The translations under genes were made by a program, and so were the position numbers. Under the pieces are notes generated by a model that ran no database searches, was not told where the DNA came from, and saw nothing but the letters and a program-made list of their open reading frames with translations. From positions 1-64,000 of the forward strand of contig NW_025931313.1 in NCBI RefSeq assembly GCF_000764305.2: a stretch of 64,000 nucleotides of DNA, read 5' to 3'. Position 1 is the stretch's first letter. Each line of letters starts with the position of its first letter. Of the stretch, positions 1 through 10,631 are shown piece by piece. The DNA comes from Hyalella azteca (lineage: Eukaryota > Arthropoda > Malacostraca > Amphipoda > Hyalellidae).

Positions 1-378
1 CGCTCCTCTCTCGACCACTGCATGGTCGCAACTGAACTGAGTGGACGAAAAACTTCATAGCCCGCGCACCATATTGCGCATGGCGCCACCTTCCTAGGAC
101 TAATGGCCGCCACGTGGCGCGCAATTCAAATAAGTAAGTTCCCGCGCCGCACCCTGTACTAGCCGCTAGTTCATCCGGCGCTTGAACTGTCCACGCTACT
201 AGCCTCGTGTATAGGGGTTCAGCCGCTTCAGAGGCATGCGCCGGCAAGTGACCGAGGCGCGGCCGAGAGGGACAACGATGTGTTGATTTCTGCGCTGGAG
301 AAGGGGCTAGTAACGCTGATGCTGCCATGGTGAGAGCATCTGTGCCGCTCTTGTGAAGTATCTTGGGTCAAGTGAAAC

Positions 379-810
379 ATGGCTTGTTTGAACGATAATG
401 TTTCTAAGAAGAAACAAACTAAGTGGATTCCAGACGATATTCTATTATTCTTTGAATTATTCCAATGATATGAATTAAAGTATAATGTTTTCCATGATGG
501 TTACTCCAACAAAATGAAGAGAGAAACGAGTATTTTGAAACGGAAAGAAGACCTTATTAGTCAGGGTTTAGTTGTTCCCGACGCTGCATTTTGTGGTTTC
601 AAGGGCTAGAATAAATAGTATAAAAACGACACACAGACTAGAGTTGTTGAAGGTGATCCCACTATCCATCTTCGCAGACCTCACTCGACGGCTTCTAATG
701 ACGCACTGGCGGGCGCGAAAGAGCAGATAGCGGCAATTCTACTCTCCTCGTGTGTACAGGCTTACTTGCCGGATAGTCACCAAGCGACCGTCACTAGCCA
801 GATTTACTAG
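379..810 (+). pseudogene. Myb/SANT-like (MADF-type) DNA-binding domain pseudogene, probably from a PIF/Harbinger-like element
   Basis: The frame opening with ATG at 379 reads MACLNDNVSKKKQTKWIPDD and then a Leu/Phe/Glu-rich helix, followed by YELKYNVFHDGYSNK. That is the pattern of Myb/SANT-like or MADF domains (W near the start, then a stretch like 'YE.LYNV.H..Y.NK'). The frame is broken by TGA after ELFQ and by two close stops after AAFCGFKG, so it is not functional. A GTGTACAAGCACC end (828-840), resembling the ends of the small element at 48455-48650, lies just downstream. This suggests a Harbinger-type transposon whose left end may be cut off by the window. Family assignment is by eye only. 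Confidence 0.4.
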
Positions 811-2600
811 CCGTCTGCACTATCCCCGTGTACAAGCACCTTAAGTCTTCTGTTAAGGTTTACTTAAGGTGGTGCTTGAGAGCCGCGAGGTCCCGGACAG
901 GTTCCTAAGCAGTTCTTCACTAATTAGGGTGAACTTTACTCCACTCGTAAATGAGATGACGATCTGAAATTTTCCATACTTATCTAGGTATTTATTTACA
1001 ATCCGTGTAAAGGAACAAAAAATATGTAAGCTTTGTATAACACCAGTTATGATAGATTATAATTTTGTACCTCGATGTTAATTAAACCGGCGTCTTATCG
1101 AAATTTTTGAGACGTTAACGTGTAGTACTATTTATTCTCTATCTGATGTTACTAAATACATGTCAGAATCAACATCCATTTTGTAAATATTCACGGCCAA
1201 GAAATGTTTTCATCACTGCTAAACAGGACTTTTCACATTTTCATTGGATGCTAGCGCTGAGCACGTTGAAAGTGTCGTACGAGGCAACTCTCCGTCACCT
1301 GTCAAGCGGCCACTTCCGTCCTGCAGTTCATTCCTGAGGAGTGATGACGTCATGCATTTCAGTCGACATCGAAATTTCTTACACGTTCACTGGAATGGCT
1401 TCCTCGTTCAGCAATTATCATTGACAAGTAATAGGTATAAGATTGCATCATCTTTAAATCACTATTTCTCTAACCTGTAACACGCTCATAAATTTTTGCA
1501 TGTAATCATGAAATTATTTCTTATTGCAAATTTTCATACGCAATGAAGTCAAATCGTACATATTTATCACAGGATATTAATCAGAAATAGAAAATATTTA
1601 TTTCTTCTGCGACTTATGGCCTGCAACACCTCGCTGTCCTAAAACTCTGGTCGTCGATTGTTCTCTTGCTAATTTTCGAACACATTCTAGTTTGAAGATT
1701 GTTCTGCTGCCTATCTTCAAGTTTGAAGATTAGCAACGGAATTCGAAGATTTGATGTAGCGGGATTTGGAATAGCCAGATTCTCAAACTCCAGAGAATGT
1801 CTATACCAGGCAACACCAGGTTATGCTTCTACAAATAAAAAATCAAGATTTCAGCGACAAAGCACAATCAAGAAACGAGGACCCTGTATTAGCACAAGGC
1901 TTTCGTTACAGCAGGCATCCAGACGGCGATAAATGTGTTGGTCGTGAGCGCAGCAGGAGGACAACCGCTCGGTTAAACGGGTTGGACACAACCTCGTTCC
2001 CGACCATCTGGTGGTTGAGAACGATAGTGCCGCCTAGTTTCACTGGTGGAATAACAGCCGTCATAGGTATGGAGTACATTTTGTTTCAACTGCATGATAA
2101 CGAAATCAAGGAATCAGTCATAAAGCAGCGAAATGCAGCTCAAATTGACCCAGATTTATGAACAAGCCATTTTCTGGACATAGGCAACCTAAAAATAGCA
2201 GCACTAACCTCAAAACTTATGATATCATTACATTGGGGGTAGCGTTTACTAATCTTATTCAGTAAAATCTACCAAATAGAACGAAAAAGAAATGTTGACA
2301 CCAACGAAAGATATGAAATTCAGTGAACCAAAGCCATCGTAAGATTTTAACAATTACTGAATTACTGATAAAGTGAATCCATACAACGATAAAAGAGTAT
2401 TCTGTTGTCAGAAAACCGTCAGCAGAGTTAGAAACCGCCAGTTAGCAAACCTGGGAATAACTGCAACACTTTTATCCCTAGGAGCATGACTGCCACTCTT
2501 ACAACACTGACGCCTGCCAGCCCATCAAGAAGGCTTCAAGAAAAATGCCTGCTGATATTACAATAAAGTAGCATTCAAGCCCCAACGAGCAAAAGGCACT
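811..2600. other. no supported gene
   Basis: Only short ORFs (up to 112 codons) on overlapping frames, without recognisable domains. The first bases (to about 840) belong to the transposon remnant; after that nothing was identified. Confidence 0.5.
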
Positions 2601-3089
2601 CGCTTTCAATCACCATCAAAAGTTTTTTTTTAAAACTATATCCAAGCTCACACAAAAATATTTTACAATATTTTGTTGTGCGCTGAGATATCTATGACAA
2701 CCACTATATCTACTTAAACTCCTATTTCTATGTACATGGCCTATCTTATTCAAATATGTTACGACTGCTATGACTGAGCACCTGCGGTCAGTGTCATCTT
2801 GGCTTCGTTGTTCTATTTCATATCCACGCCGTAACAAGCGACTGCCGCCTTCAAGGGACATTGAACAGTTAAGCCGCTCTTCCTTGTTGGCAGTGGGTGC
2901 CTTGGGTTAGGTGCTCTACATAGCTTGGTCATGTCGTCTCAAAAGATCATATGTTCTGCACTTGATTCCTGTGTCAAGCTTCCTACATTCACATGCATCC
3001 TCACACCTGGGTCACTGAAGCAGTTTCTGATGGCCTCTGGAGAGCTGATGCTGTTCAAACATGCATTTTCTACATACATATGATCACAC

Positions 3090-3980
3090 TTAGAGCATAG
3101 ATAGGTCTTTTTCTGTTAAATGCCTGCATACGAAATGTCTTTTCAAGTCACCTTTTACGGCGCAAGCATAATCACACTCAGAGCACTGAAAAGATTTTTT
3201 TGTTGAATGTTTGTGAAGAAAATGACTTTTCAAGTGAATTTTTGTGGCACAGGCATAATCACACTCAGAGCACTGTAGAGGCTTCTCTGTTGAATGTTTG
3301 CAAAGAAAATGTCTTTTCAAGTCCCTTTTTGTGGTGAAAGCATAATCACACTCGGCGCACCGAAAAGGTTTTTCTGTTGAATGCTTGTAAAGATAATGAC
3401 TTTTCAAGTCTCCTTTTGTGGTGCAAGCATAATCACACTTGGGGCACTGAAAAGGTTTCCCTGTTAAATGCTTGCGAAGAAAATGTTTTTTCAAGTTCCC
3501 TTTTGTGATGCCAGCATAATCACACTCGGCGCAACGAAAAGGTTTTTCTGTTGAATGCTTGTAAAGATGACATTTCAAGTTCCATTTTTTGGTGCAAGCA
3601 TAATCGCACTCAGAGCAGCAAAACTTCTTCACTAATGAACGTTTAGAAAGGCAATGCTTGTGCAGGATTTCTTTGCAACCATCAGCACATTTACTTCGAG
3701 AGCATTTCTGTGCATTTCTCTGAGGATGACGTAGGAGAATATGTTGTTTGAGATCAGCTTCAGTCGCACACGAATTCCAACAGAACTGGCATCGGTGTTT
3801 ACTTCTGCACAAATTTTTGAAGTTAATATTCTCTTGCATTGATTTTCTTGTGGTACCCGATTGTTCACAGTCACGGAACTTGAATGATATTTCTACGTGT
3901 TGCTTGGAGCTGGACGCCCCAGAGACGCCAGCGCCGCCAGCAGCGTCTGCTGATGCCGGTGCTGACCCACCTTCGCCAAA
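3090..3980 (-). CDS. C2H2 zinc-finger protein, last coding exon (seven fingers)
   Basis: Terminal exon of a putative DNA-binding, nuclear zinc-finger protein. A good acceptor (minus strand ...ttatcattag) at 3981-3982 opens phase 0 with FGEGGSAPASADAAGG. A short linker follows, then seven C2H2 fingers: a first divergent one (CQFC..H..H) and six near-identical ones of the form C-x2-C-DYA-x9-H-x4-H. Their linkers read HSTEKPF, the classical TGEKP-type linker. The repeated CxxCDYA fingers recall REST-type or crustacean ZNF arrays. The frame ends with an abnormal EKDLSML stop. Reading on with one base fewer in the A run near 3108-3112 gives an eighth finger start (CSKCDHMY), so a 1-nt frameshift or homopolymer error is likely. 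DNA target unknown. Confidence 0.8.
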   Translation of the reverse strand, partial: FGEGGSAPASADAAGGAGVSGASSSKQHVEISFKFRDCEQSGTTRKSMQENINFKNLCRSKHRCQFCWNSCATEADLKQHILLRHPQRNAQKCSRSKCADGCKEILHKHCLSKRSLVKKFCCSECDYACTKKWNLKCHLYKHSTEKPFRCAECDYAGITKGNLKKHFLRKHLTGKPFQCPKCDYACTTKGDLKSHYLYKHSTEKPFRCAECDYAFTTKRDLKRHFLCKHSTEKPLQCSECDYACATKIHLKSHFLHKHSTKKSFQCSECDYACAVKGDLKRHFVCRHLTEKDLSML

Positions 3981-4289
3981 CTAATGATAAAAATACAAAG
4001 TAAACAATCTCTCTTATTAATAAGAGCTACAATAAACAGTTGACTCTCAAGTTTAATCCTCAGTAAAATACTCAAAATGTTGCACAAGTTGTTCTGGTTC
4101 ATGGAAAGATTACTCAGCATTATTAGTTGGTCAGAGCAAATGAGTGAGTTAATATTTCCTGGTCTAAACTTAGGGTGGAGATTCTGGCTATGCAAATCTA
4201 AACTCAAATAGAAATGCAGTGCAAGTTAGGACTCCTGTAAAATTTTATACATTAATTTCACATTATTTAAGTTACATTCATTTTTTAAT

Positions 4290-4738
4290 ATAAACCTGGA
4301 TTCCCAACCACCAAATCAACACTCACCCTCACACCACACACAGCCCAGTACTCAACTTCTTCTGATTGAACGCAACCCAAAAATCCTTAACCTAAACTTT
4401 GATGTCATGCTTACTTTCAACCCCAACACAAAACGACGACAGCAAAATCCTCAAACAGCAAAACGTGATGAAAGTCCTCTTGGGAACATCACATGGACAA
4501 GACTAGGAAATTTTACTACAAACCTACAAAACCATCTGTAATCCAATAATTGATCACGCCTATCAGAACTGGACGCCCATTCCTCCAACTTTTCACCACT
4601 ACAAACAGTTCAAAATGCCGCACTTTGCGCACCATAACTTGTTGCCACAACACAACAGCCAATAAACATCTTCGCTCTGAATGTCAAATGTTTACTCTAC
4701 AAGAACACACTGACCTCCTCAGGTCAGTGTTGGAATAA
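4290..4738 (+). pseudogene. LINE (jockey/CR1/RTE-like) ORF2 C-terminal fragment
   Basis: Plus-strand decayed coding sequence inside the zinc-finger gene's intron, antisense to that gene. Recognisable pieces in order are ILNLNFDVMLTFNPN (the LINE pattern 'ILGV.FD..LTF..H'), PIIDHAYQNWTPI ('P.IDYA...W.P'), and in another frame CRTLRTITCCHNTTANKHL then TLQEHTDLLRS ('QN.ALR..TGC......LH.E....L.EH..LL'). Stops (TAA after LQNHL) and at least one frameshift interrupt it. It is the region C-terminal to reverse transcriptase; no RT core (YxDD) is present. Dead 5'-truncated copy. Confidence 0.6.
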
Positions 4739-4739
4739 A

Positions 4740-6100
4740 AAATCTTTCCAAAAATTGTTATGTGGAGTAAGTTGGGGAAAGCTAAACTTGTGTAAATTTA
4801 CCTGATTTGACAACAGAGCAGAAATGTTCTGTGAGGAGTTTGGGAGGGCGTCGTGAGCCTCAACTTGAGCTTCCATCTTGCACGGCACACAAGAGGAGAG
4901 AGCAGGTGCAGGGCTGAGATGTGCAGTTGAACAAGCCTGGGGGATTTGGAGGACAATGTTGATGTGATGTGTGCATTTTATTGAAACGGCTATAATAAAG
5001 GACTCTTTACATAATTCTTTGCAAGTTCCTAATTTCTCAACAAGACATCATCAATGTGGTACTGTCCCGGAGGCAAAGTTATGCGTATGTATATCAAGAT
5101 TTTTTATATATTCATTCCACCTGAACCTGAGGACAGGGATTTGTTGACTAAGCTGTAAGGGATAAGTAAGATTGAGAGAACTTATCTTGATACGGGGTAG
5201 TTATACATGAGTGATACAATACAGGTAAGATAAGACCTTGACAGTTAGGTCAGAGTAGGTAGAATGCTAGTTACATTATGGCATGTGCACTTGTCAGCTA
5301 CTGGGGGCTTATTAAGGTTCCCAGCTCTTTTATAGAATCACGGCTTCTGCCCACTACTGAGGTTTTGATTGCGTCATCTGACACGTGATGTTGTTCATGC
5401 TAACTCAGGTCTAGTATTTTTCCAGCAATCTCTATCACGTCCAGTGAATATTATGTCTCAATTGTAATGAATAGAATGAGATGCCTGATTGACACCGGGT
5501 AGTAGCATCACAAATTACTGGCTATAAAATGTCTTCACATATCAATGTTTCACAATGTAAATATTCCCCATACCAGCCTTCATATTAGAAAGGACATAAA
5601 AACACAAGTGAATATTTAGGATGAAAGTGCACACATTTAACAAGGTTATGTTGGATCGAATTAGCATTGACAAATAGGTTATATAGGTTATGAACTTTTT
5701 TTTGTGTTGACATTGCATTGCTTGAATTAAGAACTTATACCACTTGACATGAATGTTCTCCAGTATTATTCTTTGCAATTGCTCTATTCTTATTCATTCA
5801 TTAACAAGCAAGAAAGAAGACAACTATGAAAAAAGTGGAATTGCATTTAGAAAAGCAAACCTAATATGAGTAATCAATCAAAATTCCAGTAACTGCTAAC
5901 CAATTATTGAATCAGGATGAAGGTGCGTCATACCAAGTTATACTTTCATAATATTTCAGAATCAATAATAGGTTTAAATTTGTCTCCTGATGCCGAACTT
6001 GAATATTTCATTATGGATATAGCATTCTGCAAGATTTTTTTAAATCTATGCAGGAATTTTATATGCTTTGCTAAACATTAATTTGCACATCAACTCCACC
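4740..6100. other. zinc-finger gene intron, no other gene
   Basis: AT-rich sequence between the LINE fragment and the IKEEP exon. No ORF with family motifs and no clear repeat boundary was seen. Confidence 0.45.
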
Positions 6101-6103
6101 TAC

Positions 6104-6264
6104 CTCATTTCCATATAAGAATGGTTCCTCTTTGATGGATACTTCTTCAGTTTCATCCTCAGGCTCCTCCTTGATGGATACTTCTTCAGTTTCACCCTCA
6201 GGTTCCTCCTTGATGGAGATAGCAGGACCTTTGAGGACTGGTGGAGGGCCAACATTTTCCAAGG
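6104..6264 (-). CDS. C2H2 zinc-finger gene, upstream acidic exon with IKEEP repeats
   Basis: The minus-strand exon is bounded by acceptor tattttccag (6265-6266) and donor GAG|GTAGGT at 6104/6103. It encodes three tandem SIKEEPE.ETEEV-type repeats of about 13 residues, ending FLYGNE. The donor leaves phase 0, which matches the phase-0 acceptor of the finger exon at 3980, so the two exons join in frame. IKEE fits the SUMOylation consensus (hydrophobic-K-x-E). Such IKEEP leaders are common ahead of arthropod, especially crustacean, C2H2 arrays. The first codon is contributed by an unseen upstream exon, so the start is not located. Pairing with the finger exon is inferred from phase, strand and family habit. 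Confidence 0.6.
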
Positions 6265-6539
6265 CTGGAAAATATGTACATTGGTGTACTGGTACCACTG
6301 GGCCATGGAGCAAGATATCTCATAGTAAATATAATGCTCACTAAATTGATGAGTCGTGTGAGCTTCAGACAAAAAGTTAATATCACTCAGATGAGTGAGA
6401 CTCATGAGGTGGCATATTACCACGCAATGTTAACAAATCTTGTATAGAAACTTATAAGAAATGAATGCGAATAAGAAATAAATAAGATAATTTTGCATAA
6501 CCTCAGTTCCTCCCCTGCATAATAACAATTGATCAGTCA

Positions 6540-6720
6540 GCATAGTGGCAAATGAGATTTTTTAGAAATTATTTCATTCGTAATTCCCTGATCTACTTCA
6601 AATTTTATTCAATATTGTTGCATGATAATGTCTTTACTTTACTTTTACTTTACTATTCTACTAATTGGACTCAATTCACTCAGAAAGAAAAAGTCTAAAA
6701 AAGTCTGTACTTTGCCATTG
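6540..6720 (+). repeat. diverged copy of the GTGGCAAA MITE
   Basis: The stretch begins agtggcaaatgagatttttt and ends with agtctaaaaaagtctgtactttgcc. These are decayed versions of the two ends of the element best preserved at 17227-17424. Confidence 0.4.
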
Positions 6721-7527
6721 TTGATTTGTGAGGCACATGGAATCTGGCTAACCTTCAGACTTTACTTTGCTGCCACCAGGAGACGCTTGAGTGAGGCTCT
6801 GCTCAGGGCATCTGCCACTCCTGACTGCAGCATCGGAGAGTTGGTGCAGCACAACACTGCATTCTTTGGTAATGGGCGCCATCACCAAATGTGATGCTAG
6901 TTATAAATCACTGAGGTTGAAGTTTTTAATCTATATTGTTGGCAGCAATAGTAGTAACACTGGAGGGATACAGGAAATCATAAAGTTCAATCAAGGCTCA
7001 TAAGTAGGCTATAACTTTAACATATGCAACAAAACCCATTTGTCCCAAGTTACTAAAGCATACAATTGATTGCTTTATGCATGCATAAGCAATATTTGAT
7101 GCTGACAAATTGGCTACATTTGAATGTGGCACATATAATACAAATTGACATCGTCTTGAAATAGATTTGAAATTCCACGGCATGTACATAAAGACATATT
7201 TTTGGTCCATTTGTTGGTCAATATTTTTTGTTAGCACTGGTAAATAGAAAATTAAGGTACCAATGGAAATTTTTATTTCATTAACATTAAACCTGCTTAA
7301 AGAAACAAATTCTGCCAACTAAGACACAAAAATATATACATTGTTATATTGAGGTGCTACATCGAAGGTGTTAAAATATCTGAGCTCTATTTTATCTTCA
7401 TCATCACATTAGTTATTAGAACACAATCACTAATCATCAAGCAACACTTATTGGTATTTTTATAATAAATGCATTCACTTGATTAACCATAATACAATAA
7501 TGTATTCAATAGTGATAAAATCATACC

Positions 7528-8207
7528 TATTTATACAAGTTTGGTTGAAGGCCAGAGCGTACTTTTTATTTACGATTTTCTTATTGTTCTTTTCGATAAG
7601 CCAAACGAAATTTTTAGCTGGAGCTTGGAGATCAAAAAGTAGATTACCAAATGACATTTTATTGCAGTGCGACGTTTTGAATATATCAATATTCATTATC
7701 AAGCAAGTGAACAGTTATTACAACGCTAAAAATTGAAATTTGGACATGACATACGTAAGTTCATACAGAAAGTATCGTAGATACGGTTCAAAATCGAAAA
7801 TCAAATTAATCCGAGAATAATTTCAACGTCCTGACGAATCCCACGGTTTGCAAATTGATAGCAGGAGACTCGTCTTTAATGATGAGAGCCTCCGCTATCG
7901 ACAGTCTCGTTGTGTCGGGGCACCGCATGACGATGCTGGTGCAGGCCTCCAACGTGGCACGGGTGATGGTCTCGTTGGGTGCCTCCCGCATGATTCTTTG
8001 GTCCTCCAGCTTGCAGATGGCATGTGAGTCTGTGGCTCAATGTTGTGCTAGTCAAACCGATGTAATTTACATTTTGGAGAAGTCTACAATCTTCTTTCAT
8101 ACAGGAAAATTTGTAAACGACATTGGTTTCTTGTAGCGGTCCGGACTTTATACATGGGTTGTAAATAAAAAGTACGCTCTGGTCTTCAACCAAACCTGTA
8201 TAAATGA
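7528..8207. repeat. inverted repeat flanking the Penelope-like fragment
   Basis: About 45 bp at 7530-7575 (tttggttgaaggccagagcg then tactttttatttac) recur in reverse complement at 8160-8205 with few mismatches. At the right end this sequence is also the start of the endonuclease-coding region. Penelope-like elements often carry direct or inverted terminal copies (pseudo-LTRs), so this may be such an arrangement. Alternatively it is a foldback made during a truncated insertion. Confidence 0.55.
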
Positions 8208-8250
8208 AGAACTTCTGCCTAACTACACTAATATTTATACCTATATACAT
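7806..8250 (-). pseudogene. Penelope-like retroelement, GIY-YIG endonuclease fragment
   Basis: In the 8250 frame the minus strand reads VVYKFSCMKEDCRLLQNVNY then IGLTSTTLSHRLTCHLQ. These are the GIY-equivalent, the YIG and the catalytic Arg of the endonuclease in EN+ Penelope-like elements. After PKNH (about 7985-7990) a one-base frameshift moves the rest into the frame ending at 7806. That part reads REAPNETITRATLEACTSIV, a catalytic-Glu region (SIAEALIIKDESPAIN) and a GFVRTLKLFSD tail before TAA. No reverse transcriptase lies upstream, so the copy is 5'-truncated. The family assignment rests on motif order and spacing. Confidence 0.75.
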
Positions 8251-8357
8251 CTATGAACATGCCAAGTCTGTCATAAGTGAGTCAAGACTGTTGTTATTGC
8301 AATGTAGTATAGAAACAATGGAGAATATATCAAGTCATAGTGATATATACGGTACCG

Positions 8358-9303
8358 TAAAATGGGGTAACTTAGACCACTTTTTTATAAATGATGCCAT
8401 TTTTTTACCAGCTAAATTAAACTTGAATTGAAACATGCAAAATACAGGTCTATACTCTAGCTTCACTCACCATAAATTGCTGGCTCCGGCCTCTCATAGT
8501 CTTTATGTAATTTAAAAAAAAGTGATGGTTTTTGTTACCCCAGCTCTTGGGGTATCTTAGACCAGGTATTAAAATCAATTATATTTTTTGGTGAAATAAC
8601 TCCAGGTTTTGGTGCATTGTAGTAGAACTCTTCTAGTTACATATGCAAATGACAAACTTGAGGAAAGTGTCATAGTTTGCAAATGGGGGTGCCGCCCCAT
8701 AATGGGGGAAATGTGACTACCTAATGGCAGCCCTGACGGGGTAAATATTGACTGGCTTGGAAATTAAGTTAAAATTACCATATATAAGACTCTGTAGTCT
8801 GAAACATAAAGAAAAACATAAATAGGCCATCAAACATAAAATGTTATATATGGTAATTTTATATTAACTTCCAAGCCGGTCTATGTTACCCCGTCAGGGC
8901 TGACATTAGGTGGTCTAAGCTCCCCCACTTGGGGGCAGCGCCCCCCATTTGCAAGCTATGACACTTTCCTCAAATTTGTCTTTTGCATATGTAACTAGAA
9001 GAGTTCTACTACAATGCATCAAAACCTGGAGTTATTTTACCAAAAAATAAAAAAATTGGAGGGGTACTCCAACAGGCTTTAAATAATAGTTTTTTTTTTG
9101 TTGGTCACATTTTAAATTTTTTAACCTATTGAATATGCAAACTTTTTAAATTTTTCTATTGTGTTATGTAGCCTCAGTATTAGGCCTTTAATGCCCATTG
9201 ACAAAATTTTTCTATGTCAAATAGTTTTTGAGTTTTGGGGGTTTTTGTTAAAAAAACAAAAAGAGGTCTAAGTTACCCTGCCGGTCTAAGTTACCCCATT
9301 TTA
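8358..9303. mobile_element. giant foldback / palindromic MITE of about 945 bp
   Basis: The ends are inverted: TAAAATGGGGTAACTTAGAC on the left, and its reverse complement (ggtctaagttaccccatttt followed by a) on the right. The interior is almost wholly palindromic. About 220 bp at 8578-8797 (ggtgaaataactccaggttt, agtagaactcttctagttac, cagccctgacggggtaa) reappears inverted at 8828-9057 around a roughly 30-bp centre. TA flanks the AAATGGGG ends, consistent with a TA target duplication. There is no coding capacity, so the element is non-autonomous. Superfamily not determined. Confidence 0.75.
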
Positions 9304-10623
9304 TGGTAGTGATTTTTGATCTCTTTAGAATTGTAAGAATTAATTATCAAATGAGAAATTTTGCTTCAAATTACAAATTTGCTTTTCAGCTCAGCTGAAA
9401 TTAAATGTGGTGACCTCTTCTATTCTTCTTGGTGGCACAAAACAGATGGGGAGTATTGAGGTAACATGCCATGGTGTGGAATATTATTGGGCAATTAAAC
9501 AGCAATATTTTTCACAGAAATGGCATAAACTTGATTTATCAGAGGCAAAGAGTGATTCTTTGTTTTTTCATTGCACAACAGGCCATGGCTGTTGTTGTCA
9601 AAACCCATCCTAGTAGCGGCAACTAGGTAGGGGAGGGGTGATAGTTCAGTTTTTCAGGGCAGTAAGGCCACATCTAGTTCCTTGACATGACTTGATGACC
9701 TGCCAGAACCATTTTATTGCATTATGCTAGACTTTGGATAGGTCATCAGATGCTCAATTGCCACTAAAATGAAAAAATGTTTGTATTGTTTTTCTCGGCT
9801 GAAATTAAAGATTTTGGATAATGTGTGTGCACGGCTCGAGTTTGTGGCCCAAAACGATTTTTCACATCGTCAATAATCCACTTGCAGCTTGGAAAGCCAA
9901 TGTGGAATACTGGATAGATTTAAAAAACTTATGGGCAAAAACATTCATTTCATATGTGATTCTGGAAAGTAATTGGCCAAAATCTGTCAATTTTCTTATT
10001 TTAAATTGAAAAAGATGTGGAAGCATCATAATAACAGGTGAAATAGACCACATTCATAGATGTTTTTGTTTCATTTAGCTCTCAGGTGGCTTTTGCCTCA
10101 TTTTCCAGCTAGGTTCATGAGCAGAATCAGAATTTTCCTATGAATGAACATCTCACAGTTGTAAAAAGACAGATTTTTTATACATTTGGAATCTCGCAGT
10201 CTGATTGTGCATTGTTGTTATTTATTAGACAGTAAGTGATTCATCTGGCAAGAATTTTGTGGATCCAGAAAGGCAGAAAAGGTCAAGTTGCAGCTCAACC
10301 AGTAAATATATTCCATGCCAATTAGAGGACTGATGTTTTTCATAATATTTGGGATACAGATTTCCATTATGAGTATGATTTAGACACAGAAGAATTTTTC
10401 TATGAGACATTTGGTCATGTTTATGAAAATTAGTAATTTTTATTGATCATTTTTGCTAGAGAATACAATTTTGCTATAGAAGTAATAATGAAGAACTGAT
10501 CGTAGACAACCAAGGAATTTACTACAGCAGTTTTTGCCATTAACTTGAATAGTTTTCAGTACCAGTTCACGTTTTGTTTTGCTACAGTATAGTAAGTTGT
10601 CATACAATAAGATTTTCATATTC
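9304..10623. other. no supported gene
   Basis: Only short ORFs (68 codons or fewer) with no domains were seen. No tandem array or terminal repeats recognised. Confidence 0.45.
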
Positions 10624-10631
10624 CTTATTGG
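10624..10631. repeat. target-site duplication, left (CTTATTGG)
   Basis: Exact 8-bp match to 12702-12709 across the hAT-type element. Confidence 0.85.
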
